Below are positions 5,802 to 12,695 of a DNA stretch of 13,770 nt, in pieces (the first letter of the stretch is position 1; each line of letters begins with the position of its first letter). A model generated the notes under the pieces. It saw only the letters and a list, made by a program, of their open reading frames with translations, was not told the DNA's origin and searched no databases. The position numbers and the translations under genes were made by a program. The stretch comes from Desulfobacteraceae bacterium (lineage in GTDB: Bacteria > Desulfobacterota > Desulfobacteria > Desulfobacterales > ETH-SRB1): NCBI GenBank assembly GCA_030638305.1, contig DAOWEW010000175.1, forward strand, positions 1 to 13,770, given 5' to 3'.

Positions 5802-7549
5802 ACGCTTTTTGCTCCTGTATGTTTTTCCACCATATCGGATGGTGATTTAATACCGTCTGCCCGGTTTAATTCGTCCTTGTTGTAAAAACTAATGGGAAGA
5901 TTGAGTTCTTTTGCAAGCGCTATCAGCCCAAGTTCATCTGCTTTTAAATTAATCGTTGCGATACGTATTACGCTGTATATGGCGAGTTTCGATTCTTCAA
6001 GCACTTTTTCAAAAAATTCTTTAATTTCCTTCATGGTTGTATTTCTGTTGCATCCAATTCCTGCAACAAGTGATCCGGGTCTTAATATCAGCATTTTTTT
6101 TGAAAGATCAGTTAGAGTGTCATCTATAAATACACCGGGCATATCTTCATTTCCCGTAATTTGTGTTTTCTTAAAATCTGTAAGAATATTTGATGAACCG
6201 AGACTGTCACGAAGAAGTTTGTATGGATCATGAAGGTAAAACTTTTTCCCGGTAATAAAGGCCATATTTATATTTTTTATAGCTTCAGGATTTTCTATAA
6301 AAAGATTATGCTGTTTTGCCAGCAGATCAATGGCAGGCACCTGGTTCACGTCCGTAGCTGTGGTTATCACGGGTTCAGCCCCTGTTAACCCGGCAACCTT
6401 TATCGCAAGAGAATTGGCTCCGCCGAGATGACCGGAAAGAAGACTTACCGCATGTCTGCCGGTTTCATCAACCACCACAACTGCCGGATCAGTTGTTTTG
6501 TTCTGGATACAGGAAGCAATAAGCCTGACTACAATTCCCGTTGACATTATAAAAACATGTCCTGTGTATGCATGAAAGTCACTAACAATAGCATCAGAGA
6601 GTCTTTCAAAACAAGAGGCCGGAATATCAAATATGCCCAGATCAGCAGAGAGCCGCAATCTTGCATCAGGCAGGCTTTTTGCAATTTTCCGGGCAAGCAG
6701 CGCTCCTTTGGGCGTAATGGCCCACAGGGCGATTTTATTATTTTGTTTCTTTCTAAACCCGTGTGAAAATTTTTTGTCATATAGTTTTGATTTGTATTTT
6801 TCTTTGTGTTTGCCGATATCCAGGACATTTCCTACGATAATAAGAGCCTGTCTTGTTATTTTTTCTTTTCTTACTATTTCCGGCAATTCTCCGGGGCTTG
6901 TAAAAATTATCTTTTCTTCAGGCTGACTGACACAATAAACAACAGCGCAGGTCGCATGTTTTCCATATGTTTTTTCAAGAACCATTGCCACTTTATCAAC
7001 CATGGATATACTAAGATAAATTGCCATGGAAGCTTTATGTTCTGCAAGTAATTCCAGCGCTTCAGTTTCAGGCACAGGTGTTCTGCCGGCCATGCGGGTT
7101 AAAATAAGTGTTTGTGAAACTTCAGGCAGAGTATATTCTATTCCCATGGCTGCTGCAGCGGCAAATGCAGCAGTTACTCCGGGAATGACTTTACAGGGGA
7201 TAGATTTTTTATCTAACTGTGCCATCTGTTCAAAGATAGCGCCATAAAGACTGGGGTCTCCGGTATGAAGGCGAACTACCTGTTTTCCTTTTTTATACGC
7301 TTTTTCAATTTCATCAATAATTTCTTCAAGATGCATGGAAGCGCTGTTTAAAACCCTTGTTTCCGGTTTTGTCCATTTTAATACAGCCTCAGGCACAAGA
7401 GAACCTGCATAAATAACAAAGTCGGCATCAGCAAGCGCCTGTTGTCCCTTAACCGTTATCAATTCGGGATCACCAGGTCCTGCCCCGGCGAATATTACAG
7501 GTTTCAGAGTACATTGATCTTGATTTTTAATAGTTGATTCGGTTTTCAT
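5693..7549 (-). CDS. cbiFG: Fused cobalt-precorrin-4 C11-methyltransferase and cobalt-precorrin-5A hydrolase (CbiF-CbiG)
   Basis: This is a two-domain protein of about 618 aa. The CbiF half (about 15-245) methylates C11 and shows AGAGPGDPELITVKG (21-35), LHTGDPSLYG (94-103) and VIPGVTAAFAAAAA (121-134). After a basic linker (about 246-271), the CbiG half opens the delta-lactone and releases acetaldehyde. It shows WAITPKG (276-282), MSTGIVVRLIA (335-345) and LLSGHLGGAN (370-379). Its C-terminal domain begins near LVAGIGCNRNTT and ends with VTVAIAR. The frame is open to a TTG at 7573, but ATG at 7549 fits the family start better; neither has a strong ribosome binding site. The stop lies 109 nt inside cbiH. 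Consecutive-step fusion of CbiF and CbiG makes sense, since one supplies the substrate of the other. The gene follows the DUF1016 insertion, which separates it from cbiET. Confidence 0.93.
   Translation of the reverse strand: MKTESTIKNQDQCTLKPVIFAGAGPGDPELITVKGQQALADADFVIYAGSLVPEAVLKWTKPETRVLNSASMHLEEIIDEIEKAYKKGKQVVRLHTGDPSLYGAIFEQMAQLDKKSIPCKVIPGVTAAFAAAAAMGIEYTLPEVSQTLILTRMAGRTPVPETEALELLAEHKASMAIYLSISMVDKVAMVLEKTYGKHATCAVVYCVSQPEEKIIFTSPGELPEIVRKEKITRQALIIVGNVLDIGKHKEKYKSKLYDKKFSHGFRKKQNNKIALWAITPKGALLARKIAKSLPDARLRLSADLGIFDIPASCFERLSDAIVSDFHAYTGHVFIMSTGIVVRLIASCIQNKTTDPAVVVVDETGRHAVSLLSGHLGGANSLAIKVAGLTGAEPVITTATDVNQVPAIDLLAKQHNLFIENPEAIKNINMAFITGKKFYLHDPYKLLRDSLGSSNILTDFKKTQITGNEDMPGVFIDDTLTDLSKKMLILRPGSLVAGIGCNRNTTMKEIKEFFEKVLEESKLAIYSVIRIATINLKADELGLIALAKELNLPISFYNKDELNRADGIKSPSDMVEKHTGAKSVCEAAAILASKNGKLIVTKHSTRNVTVAIARIPFIS
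5724..5774 (-). promoter_or_regulatory. Candidate -1 ribosomal frameshift site between cbiG and cbiH
   Basis: The heptamer A AAA AAC (5774-5768) is in the correct register for -1 slippage in the cbiG frame (codons TCA AAA AAC). Nine nt downstream, ATTGTGACA (5758-5750) can pair with TGTCACAGT (5732-5724), 9 bp with one G-U, and a small TTCG/CGAA helix can form in its loop. A slip here enters exactly the cbiH frame. This would make a CbiF-CbiG-CbiH fusion lacking the last 25 or so residues of CbiG, including conserved VTVAIAR. The geometry is visible; use by the ribosome is inference. Confidence 0.35.
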
Positions 7550-7586
7550 ATTATAACAATTCAAGCCTTTCAAAAAGACTTTTTCG

Positions 7587-7640
7587 ACAGGATTAACAGG
7601 ATATTCAGGATTAAAATATCAAAATTCATCCTGTAAATCC
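7587..7640. repeat. CAGGAT repeat cluster between the DUF1016 gene and cbiFG
   Basis: Three direct CAGGAT units (7588-7593, 7597-7602, 7606-7611) alternate with TTAA or ATT. An inverted ATCCTGTAAATCC follows at 7628-7640. This AT-rich CAGGATTAACAGGAT type of spacer recurs between genes in many anaerobes, often near mobile or accessory genes. Here it lies between the inserted nuclease gene and cbiFG. Confidence 0.65.
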
Positions 7641-7651
7641 TCTTAAGGAAT

Positions 7652-7669
7652 TGTCCCGCTTTAAGGCGG
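7652..7669. repeat. Left copy of the repeat flanking the DUF1016 gene
   Basis: TGTCCCGCTTTAAGGCGG here matches TGTCCCGCTTTAAGCGGG at 8729-8746 in the same orientation. The first 14 bases are identical, and the two copies differ only near the end. It lies 8 nt beyond the nuclease stop codon. Both copies are nearly palindromic and can form a small GC hairpin, so each could also act as a transcript 3' structure. Confidence 0.7.
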
Positions 7670-7676
7670 TATTCGT

Positions 7677-8705
7677 TCATTTCACGCCCTCCAGCAGCTC
7701 AGCGATTTCAGCGGGTGACGGCAGTTGCCCTTTAAGTTCCCTGGGCAGGCGCTTAAACATGCGATAGGTTGCCACGCCGATGGGCTTGCGGGAATCGTGC
7801 AGGGCATATTCGACAATAGTGCGCTTCTTCTCCTTGCAAAGGATTATACCGATGGAGGGATTTTCACCCTCCTCTCGCACCTGCCGGTCCAAAGCGGTTA
7901 GATAGAACTGCATCTTGCCTACGAATTCCGGTTGAAACTCGCCAATCTTTAGTTCGATGGCAACAAGGCATTTGAGGCGGCGGTGATAGAGCAGCAGATC
8001 AATGAAGTATTCCTTATCGTCTACGGCAAGACGAAACTGGCTGCCGACAAATGCAAACAACCCGCCCATTGCGCGAAGAAAATCCTCAATCCGCAAGATA
8101 AGAGCACGCTCCAGCTCACGTTCGGAATGCTCTTCGCCCATTTCAAGAAAGTCGAAGGTGTATTCATCTTTCACTGCAAGTTTCGCCTGTGCGCGCTGGC
8201 CAGGCGTCAGCGTTTTATCGAAATTGGTCTGGCCGAGCAAAGTCTTTTCGTAGCTCTGGTTTTCGATATGGTGAATCAATACATTTTTCGACCAGCCGAA
8301 CTTTCGGGTCATGCGGATGTAGAATTCACGTTCCAGAGGATCTTTGCAACGCTGGAAGATGTTCAGGTTATGGGTCCAACCGATTTGTGCAACCAGGGGT
8401 TGCACTTTTGGCAGGTCGCAGTATGCGAGGTAAAATTTCCGCATGTAGAATACATTTCTGCGGGAATAGCCGCTAACGCCGGAAAACTCCTGTCGCAGGT
8501 CTACGGCAAGCTGCTCGGCGATAGCGGCGCCATGGTCAGCGTTGGTCTGCCGTTCGGCAATCAGTTTTCCAATATCCCAGTAGAGTGTGACCAGTTCCTT
8601 GTTAACTGCTTTGAGGGCTTCGTACTGGGCGGCACGCACCCGTTCCTTCACTTCTGATAGAAGCGCTGCGTAATCGTCAGGCAATCGCTTCGAAAGTTTA
8701 GTCAT
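7677..8705 (-). CDS. DUF1016/YhcG-type PD-(D/E)XK nuclease-domain protein
   Basis: This 342-aa protein has the DUF1016 layout. A helical N-terminal domain (about 10-150) has the LVTLYWDIGKLI motif at 38-49, then GYSRRNVFYMRKFY at 79-92. A C-terminal PD-(D/E)XK nuclease-like domain follows, with Asp236 (YFIDLLLYH) and Glu251-x-Lys253 (VAIELKIGEF) then a conserved Gln266. These are the expected metal-binding and catalytic positions. The start ATG at 8705 has GAGGAG 8 nt upstream. Family members (E. coli YhcG) are poorly characterised, with links to DNA repair, restriction or mobile DNA. It has no known place in B12 synthesis. It is visibly more GC-rich than its neighbours and is flanked by an 18-bp repeat on both sides, so it looks acquired and inserted between cbiET and cbiFG. 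The nuclease fold looks intact. Confidence 0.9.
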   Translation of the reverse strand: MTKLSKRLPDDYAALLSEVKERVRAAQYEALKAVNKELVTLYWDIGKLIAERQTNADHGAAIAEQLAVDLRQEFSGVSGYSRRNVFYMRKFYLAYCDLPKVQPLVAQIGWTHNLNIFQRCKDPLEREFYIRMTRKFGWSKNVLIHHIENQSYEKTLLGQTNFDKTLTPGQRAQAKLAVKDEYTFDFLEMGEEHSERELERALILRIEDFLRAMGGLFAFVGSQFRLAVDDKEYFIDLLLYHRRLKCLVAIELKIGEFQPEFVGKMQFYLTALDRQVREEGENPSIGIILCKEKKRTIVEYALHDSRKPIGVATYRMFKRLPRELKGQLPSPAEIAELLEGVK

Positions 8706-8728
8706 ATTCCCAACTCCTCAAAATTCAG

Positions 8729-8746
8729 TGTCCCGCTTTAAGCGGG
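8729..8746. repeat. Right copy of the repeat flanking the DUF1016 gene
   Basis: TGTCCCGCTTTAAGCGGG contains the palindrome CCCGCTTTAAGCGGG. On the minus strand it encodes the last residues (Pro-Ala) and TAA stop of cbiET, so the copy overlaps the end of a conserved gene. Its partner is at 7652-7669. The pair may mark duplicated ends of an inserted segment of about 1.08 kb. Confidence 0.7.
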
Positions 8747-9967
8747 TAGCCCTTTTTTAATTGCAGAAATGATCCACACAGGATTCAATGCTTCGAGCCG
8801 TTCTCCCCATGGCATATCCTGTCCACGATGAATCTGGACTAACACTATATCTGTTTTAAATCCTTTGTTTTTAAGTGTTTTAAGAGCGGCTTCAACATTC
8901 GACAGGATAACGGTATTTATTACTATAACTCCGTCAGGCTTTAGATACTCTGAAGCTGTATCTATGATTTTCGCCAAATTTCTGCCGCCGCCACCGATAA
9001 ATATCCGGTCAGGTTCAGGTAGATCCTCAAGACCGTTCGGAAGAACAGCCTGCACAACTTCCAGATTTTTTACATTAAATCGCTTTTTATTTGCCTTAAT
9101 ATTGTTGATCCTGTCCGAATTTTGCTCAACCGAGAATATCCTGCCTTTTTTTATGAAAAGAGATGCTTCGATTGAAATAGAACCCGAACCTGCTCCCAGA
9201 TCCCACAATATATGATTATCTGAAATACAAAGCTTGGAAATTGTAATGGCACGAACCTCTGATTTTGTAATAAGACCTTTCTGGTGTTCATACCAATTAT
9301 CCGGCATGCCAAGGTGAAGGTTCTTATTCTCTTCAGATTGAAACGAATGTCGTTTTAATACAATCAGGTTGGGTTGTGAAAAATTCATATCTGCAGCCTG
9401 GCCCGGTTCATACCAGTCAAAACGTTCAGATTCAGTTCCAAGCTGCTCAAAAATGCACATTTTTATGTCTTTAATCCCTTTTTCAAGCAAACGTTTGGCA
9501 AGCCATGCAGGATTTTTTTGTGGATCTGTATAGACCGCTACGCTTTTGTTTGTGTCAAGTTTGCTGAAAAGTTCTCTTTCACTATTCCTGCCATGCAAAC
9601 TTACAACTGAAATATCATTCCATGGCTCCTTTATCCTGGAAAAAGCCGCAGCAACAGTAGAAATATTCGGATATATCACAACATCGTCAGAACCCAGGGA
9701 TTCAATCACCAGGGAACCAATACCGAAAAACAGCGGATCGCCCGATGCAAGCACTACAACATTTTCTTTGCGCATCCTGGCTTTTATATAATTGATAATA
9801 CCTTTAATATCTTTGTTGATCTCTTTTTTATCTGCCGTATTATCCTTAAAATATTCGAGATGCCGTTTTCCTCCTATTAGAACATCAGCATCTTTTATCA
9901 ATTTCAGGTGCTTTGTGGTAAGATCTTCGGGAGTAAGTCCCATTCCGATTACAGATACCTGTTTCAT
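8738..9967 (-). CDS. cbiET: Fused cobalt-precorrin-7 C5-methyltransferase and C15-methyltransferase/decarboxylase (CbiE-CbiT, CobL-like)
   Basis: This 409-aa two-domain enzyme adds the C5 and C15 methyl groups and removes the C12 acetate carboxyl. The CbiE half (about 1-210) begins VSVIGMGLTPEDLT and has VVLASGDPLFFGIG (71-84). The CbiT half (about 228-405) has the class I methyltransferase motif WDLGAGSGSISIEAS (255-269), SVEQ (279-282) and FIGGGG (323-328). This is the full CobL/CbiET arrangement and normal length. The ATG at 9967 has no clear ribosome binding site. A 148-nt gap with short repeats lies before it. The stop falls inside the right copy of the repeat flanking the DUF1016 gene. 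CbiC, the next step of the pathway, is encoded just upstream. Confidence 0.95.
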   Translation of the reverse strand: MKQVSVIGMGLTPEDLTTKHLKLIKDADVLIGGKRHLEYFKDNTADKKEINKDIKGIINYIKARMRKENVVVLASGDPLFFGIGSLVIESLGSDDVVIYPNISTVAAAFSRIKEPWNDISVVSLHGRNSERELFSKLDTNKSVAVYTDPQKNPAWLAKRLLEKGIKDIKMCIFEQLGTESERFDWYEPGQAADMNFSQPNLIVLKRHSFQSEENKNLHLGMPDNWYEHQKGLITKSEVRAITISKLCISDNHILWDLGAGSGSISIEASLFIKKGRIFSVEQNSDRINNIKANKKRFNVKNLEVVQAVLPNGLEDLPEPDRIFIGGGGRNLAKIIDTASEYLKPDGVIVINTVILSNVEAALKTLKNKGFKTDIVLVQIHRGQDMPWGERLEALNPVWIISAIKKGLPA

Positions 9968-9997
9968 GTATGTTTTAACCTAAGTTTAATTCATATC

Positions 9998-10025
9998 CGC
10001 AGATTACGCAGATTTTCGCAGATTA
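9998..10025. repeat. Three CGCAGATT tandem units between cbiC and cbiET
   Basis: CGCAGATTA (9998), CGCAGATTT (10007) and CGCAGATTA (10017) follow each other with a 9-10 nt period. The rest of the 148-nt gap (9968-10115) shows no gene, promoter or terminator that I can support. This short repeat type is common between bacterial genes and its role is unknown. Confidence 0.75.
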
Positions 10026-10115
10026 TTTAAACATCCTGTTCACCAGAATTTTTTGTTTAGTCATTTTTTCTGCTTTGCAATAATAAGTGTCCGGTAATTC
10101 GGCGGCCTGGAAAGT

Positions 10116-10721
10116 CTATACCAGTTTTGCCAGGGCATTTACCACGCTTGCGGCAATGTTTGAACCGCCCTTTCTTCCAATATTAGAAATATAGGGTTGG
10201 TCCATTTCGATGAGGTTGGCTTTTGATTCTGCTGCGTTTACAAACCCCACTGGAAGCCCTATGATCAGAGCAGGTTTTGCCTTTTTTCTTTTTACGAGTT
10301 CAATAAGCCGCAAAAGGGCTGTGGGAGCATTCCCTATTACATAAATACCGTCTTTCATATCAGATATTGCTGCATCAACTGCTGCTTTTGCCCTGGTAAT
10401 TCCGGTTTTTAATGCAATCCTGCCAACTTCCGGATCAGTCATAAAACATTTGACTTCTGTGCCGAATCGTTCAAGATCGCTTTTACGAATTCCTGCTTTT
10501 GCCATGTTGGTATCTGTGATAATATTTTTTCCGTTTCTTATAGCTTCCAGCCCCCTGGATATGGCATGTTTGTGGAAGCGAACAGATTCCATATATTCAA
10601 AATCAGCAGATGTATGTATCATCCTTCGTACGATAGACCACTGATCTGGTGGGAAGTCATGCCTGCCGGCCTCATCATCAATAATCTTAAAACTTAATTT
10701 TTCAATTTCATCAGGTTTCAT
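10116..10721 (-). CDS. cbiC: Cobalt-precorrin-8 methylmutase (CbiC/CobH)
   Basis: This enzyme of about 201 aa moves the methyl group from C11 to C12, giving cobyrinate. Family signatures are VRRMIHTSADFEY (31-43) with the catalytic-type His36, ITDTNMAKAGI, GNAPTALLRL, and LPVGFVNAAESK. It ends in the usual GGSNIAASVVNAL segment. The frame is open to a GTG at 10781, but that would add 20 residues encoded by the end of the MITE-like element. ATG at 10721, with the purine-rich AAGAAAGAGA upstream, gives the family's normal start and length. It is the first corrin enzyme after the importer genes and is separated from btuF by the MITE. Confidence 0.95.
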   Translation of the reverse strand: MKPDEIEKLSFKIIDDEAGRHDFPPDQWSIVRRMIHTSADFEYMESVRFHKHAISRGLEAIRNGKNIITDTNMAKAGIRKSDLERFGTEVKCFMTDPEVGRIALKTGITRAKAAVDAAISDMKDGIYVIGNAPTALLRLIELVKRKKAKPALIIGLPVGFVNAAESKANLIEMDQPYISNIGRKGGSNIAASVVNALAKLV

Positions 10722-10743
10722 AATTTTAATCTCTTTCTTGTTT

Positions 10744-10925
10744 AGGAACGTGGACGAATTAACTTCCCCAAGTAGGCGCACAGATTTGGGTCAGATTTGT
10801 TCGATCTCAGATCACAAAAGTTGATGGAATAGCGAGCTATTTCAATATTTTTGTGATTTGAGATCGGGCAAAGGTGGCCTGAAGCTGTGATGCATAGTTG
10901 GTGAAGTTATTTCGTCCACGTTCCT
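10744..10925. mobile_element. 182-bp palindromic MITE-like element between btuF and cbiC
   Basis: Perfect terminal inverted repeats (GGAACGTGGACGAA at 10745-10758, its complement at 10911-10924, extendable by one A/T pair) bound a non-coding stretch. The pairing continues inward through AACTTC, CACAG, and CGATCTCA.ATCACAAAA arms to a GGAATAGC-GA-GCTATTTC tip near 10825-10842. TTA occurs on both outer sides (10742-10744 and 10925-10927), a possible 3-bp target duplication. The element fills most of the 226-nt btuF-cbiC gap. A hairpin this long in the transcript could change expression of the cbi genes behind it. Confidence 0.8.
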
Positions 10926-10947
10926 TATGTCTCAAGCAAAATAAAGG

Positions 10948-11916
10948 CTAAGGATACAAAGCATCTTCACTGAAAACATCAGGATAAAGAATTTTTCCGA
11001 TTTTCTGTATTCCAATAAGAAGCCTTAAAGTCGGTCGTGATACAATAGCCTCATCAATAATATATATTTTCTTTTCTTTTATTGCCTTTATTATTTTAAA
11101 GCCCGGTTCTTTTTTAATAAGAGATATTGTCGGGCGGTTCATAGCACCGGATTGAGCAAGATAAACATCTATTTCACAAGCTTTAGACAATATGCGCTCC
11201 TTTCCGTAAGCAGCTATATTTGTACCTCTTACCGATTTTGCATTCTTGGCAATGTTTATTCCCCCTGCTGTTTCAAGCGCAAAGATCGCCATTGAACTGG
11301 GTGAAAAAGTCTTCATTTTGCTGTGTATAGCCTCAAAATAGACTCTTTTTTTTCTGCCCAAAGCCTTTGTTAATGATTTAAAAACAGACATGCTTTCTTT
11401 AAAATCCCTGATCATTTTTGATGCATTTTCCTGTTTTCCTGTAAGAATTCCAAGTACCATCCAGTAATTGAACATATCATCAACTGTGCCGGGCTGCAAA
11501 GATACGACCGTTATACCGCTTTTTTCAAGTCTGGCCACAAGGTCAGGATATCCGCGATCAATCATTGGCCTTATCAAAATTAGATCCGGGTTAACTGATA
11601 GAAATTTTTCCGGATCATCACGATATGAGAAAACAGCCTTTTTCATAGCTTCAGGAGGAAAAACCTCATGCCTGGAGACACCGATTATTTCTTTATTCAG
11701 CCCCAATGCAAAAAGATTTTCAGTATGTGCGCCGTAAAGAGAAATAATGCGTGAAAACTTTTTTTCAATTAGAATCCTTCTGCCATTTTGATCAACTACA
11801 GTCTTTTCACTTGTAACACAAAAAGGTTTTGCATAGTCTTTTGCATGAATTTCAGCAGGCAAATAAAATAAAATAATAATCAGTACTTTTATATATCGCA
11901 AATAAGAAATATTCAT
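10948..11916 (-). CDS. btuF: Periplasmic corrinoid/iron-chelate-type binding protein of an ABC importer (BtuF-like)
   Basis: This 322-aa protein has an N-terminal signal peptide, hydrophobic at about 8-19 and with a likely cut after Ala25 (EIHA|KD). No lipobox cysteine is present, so it should be a soluble periplasmic protein. The rest is a class III solute-binding fold, with RIISLYGAHTENLFALGL near 58-75 and NPDLILIRPMID near 109-120. The two lobes would be joined by a long helix, as in BtuF, FepB and FhuD. It lies 3 nt after the ATPase gene without a clear ribosome binding site, suggesting coupling. The cbi context supports a corrinoid or cobalt chelate as substrate; siderophore binding cannot be ruled out from sequence alone. 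Confidence 0.8.
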   Translation of the reverse strand: MNISYLRYIKVLIIILFYLPAEIHAKDYAKPFCVTSEKTVVDQNGRRILIEKKFSRIISLYGAHTENLFALGLNKEIIGVSRHEVFPPEAMKKAVFSYRDDPEKFLSVNPDLILIRPMIDRGYPDLVARLEKSGITVVSLQPGTVDDMFNYWMVLGILTGKQENASKMIRDFKESMSVFKSLTKALGRKKRVYFEAIHSKMKTFSPSSMAIFALETAGGINIAKNAKSVRGTNIAAYGKERILSKACEIDVYLAQSGAMNRPTISLIKKEPGFKIIKAIKEKKIYIIDEAIVSRPTLRLLIGIQKIGKILYPDVFSEDALYP

Positions 11917-11919
11917 GGC

Positions 11920-12693
11920 TTATTTTTTAAAAACAACCTGCATGGAATCGGAATAGGGTTCAAAATATACTTTTGCATTTACATTAAAAACAGATTGAAG
12001 CGTATCCCGGTTTAAAATTTCATCAGTATTTCCATGGGCAGCAATACTTCCCTGTTTTATAAATAACAGATAGTCGCAGAAAATTGCCGCAAGATTAATG
12101 TCTTGCAGCACAGCGATCACAGTCCTTTTTTCTTTACTAACCCTTTGTGCTGCAATGTTGAGAAGGTTTAAAGAATAATTAACATCCAGGTTTGAGGTTG
12201 CTTCATCTAAAATCAGAACCCGCGTATCCTGAGCAAGTGCCCTGGCAAAAGCTATTCGCTGCCTCTCTCCTGAGCTAAGTTCCGTAATAAAGCGATCCTT
12301 GAATTTATAAATTCCGGTCTTTTTCATAATATCATATACAATCCTGTAATTTTCCGGAGACGGAACAGAAAACCTGGGAATGTATGGATATCGTCCCATC
12401 ATGACTATTTCTTTAACTGTAAACGGAAAATTTATATAAAAATTCTGAGGTACCAGGGCTATTTCTCTTGATAATTCTTTTTTTGAATATAAAGAAAGAT
12501 CTTTCCCTTTATAAGTGATGTTTCCGGATACAGGCTTCTTGTGTTTTGTAATAAGATCAATAAGGGTAGTTTTTCCACAACCATTTGGACCTATTATCCC
12601 GTAAAATTTCCCTGTTTCAATGTTAATAGTAAGGTCGTCTATTACCCTCCTCTCTTCATAAAAAAATAACAGTTTTTCAATTTCAAAGGTCAT
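11920..12693 (-). CDS. btuD: ABC importer ATPase (BtuD/FepC type)
   Basis: This 257-aa cytoplasmic ATPase powers the BtuC-type permease. Visible motifs are Walker A GPNGCGKTT (35-43), Q-loop Gln83 (VPQNF), signature LSSGERQR (139-146), Walker B RVLILDE (158-164) and D-loop SNLD (167-170). The H-loop histidine is replaced by Gln197 (VLQDINLA, where VLHDLNLA is usual). All else looks functional. I use the ATG at 12693, 2 nt after the permease stop. A TTG at 12699 overlapping that stop (TTGA) is the alternative. There is no clear ribosome binding site, so translation is probably coupled to the permease gene. Confidence 0.9.
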   Translation of the reverse strand: MTFEIEKLLFFYEERRVIDDLTINIETGKFYGIIGPNGCGKTTLIDLITKHKKPVSGNITYKGKDLSLYSKKELSREIALVPQNFYINFPFTVKEIVMMGRYPYIPRFSVPSPENYRIVYDIMKKTGIYKFKDRFITELSSGERQRIAFARALAQDTRVLILDEATSNLDVNYSLNLLNIAAQRVSKEKRTVIAVLQDINLAAIFCDYLLFIKQGSIAAHGNTDEILNRDTLQSVFNVNAKVYFEPYSDSMQVVFKK

Positions 12694-12695
12694 AT

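Noticed and set aside
7550..7555. A perfect TATAAT directly before the cbiFG ATG on the minus strand
   Set aside because: No -35 hexamer lies at a suitable distance, and transcription from it would start inside the gene. AT-rich chance is the better explanation.
7587..7640. CAGGAT units considered as a tiny CRISPR array
   Set aside because: The repeats are 6-8 nt with 3-nt gaps, and no spacers of useful length or cas genes are present.
7983..8657. A long plus-strand open frame (224 codons) opposite the DUF1016 gene
   Set aside because: It is the antisense shadow of a well-supported nuclease gene in a GC-richer stretch. It has no recognisable motif and no convincing ribosome binding site.
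10722..10781. N-terminal extension of CbiC from a GTG start at 10781
   Set aside because: The extra 20 codons are mostly the end of the palindromic element. The ATG at 10721 gives the normal family start and length.
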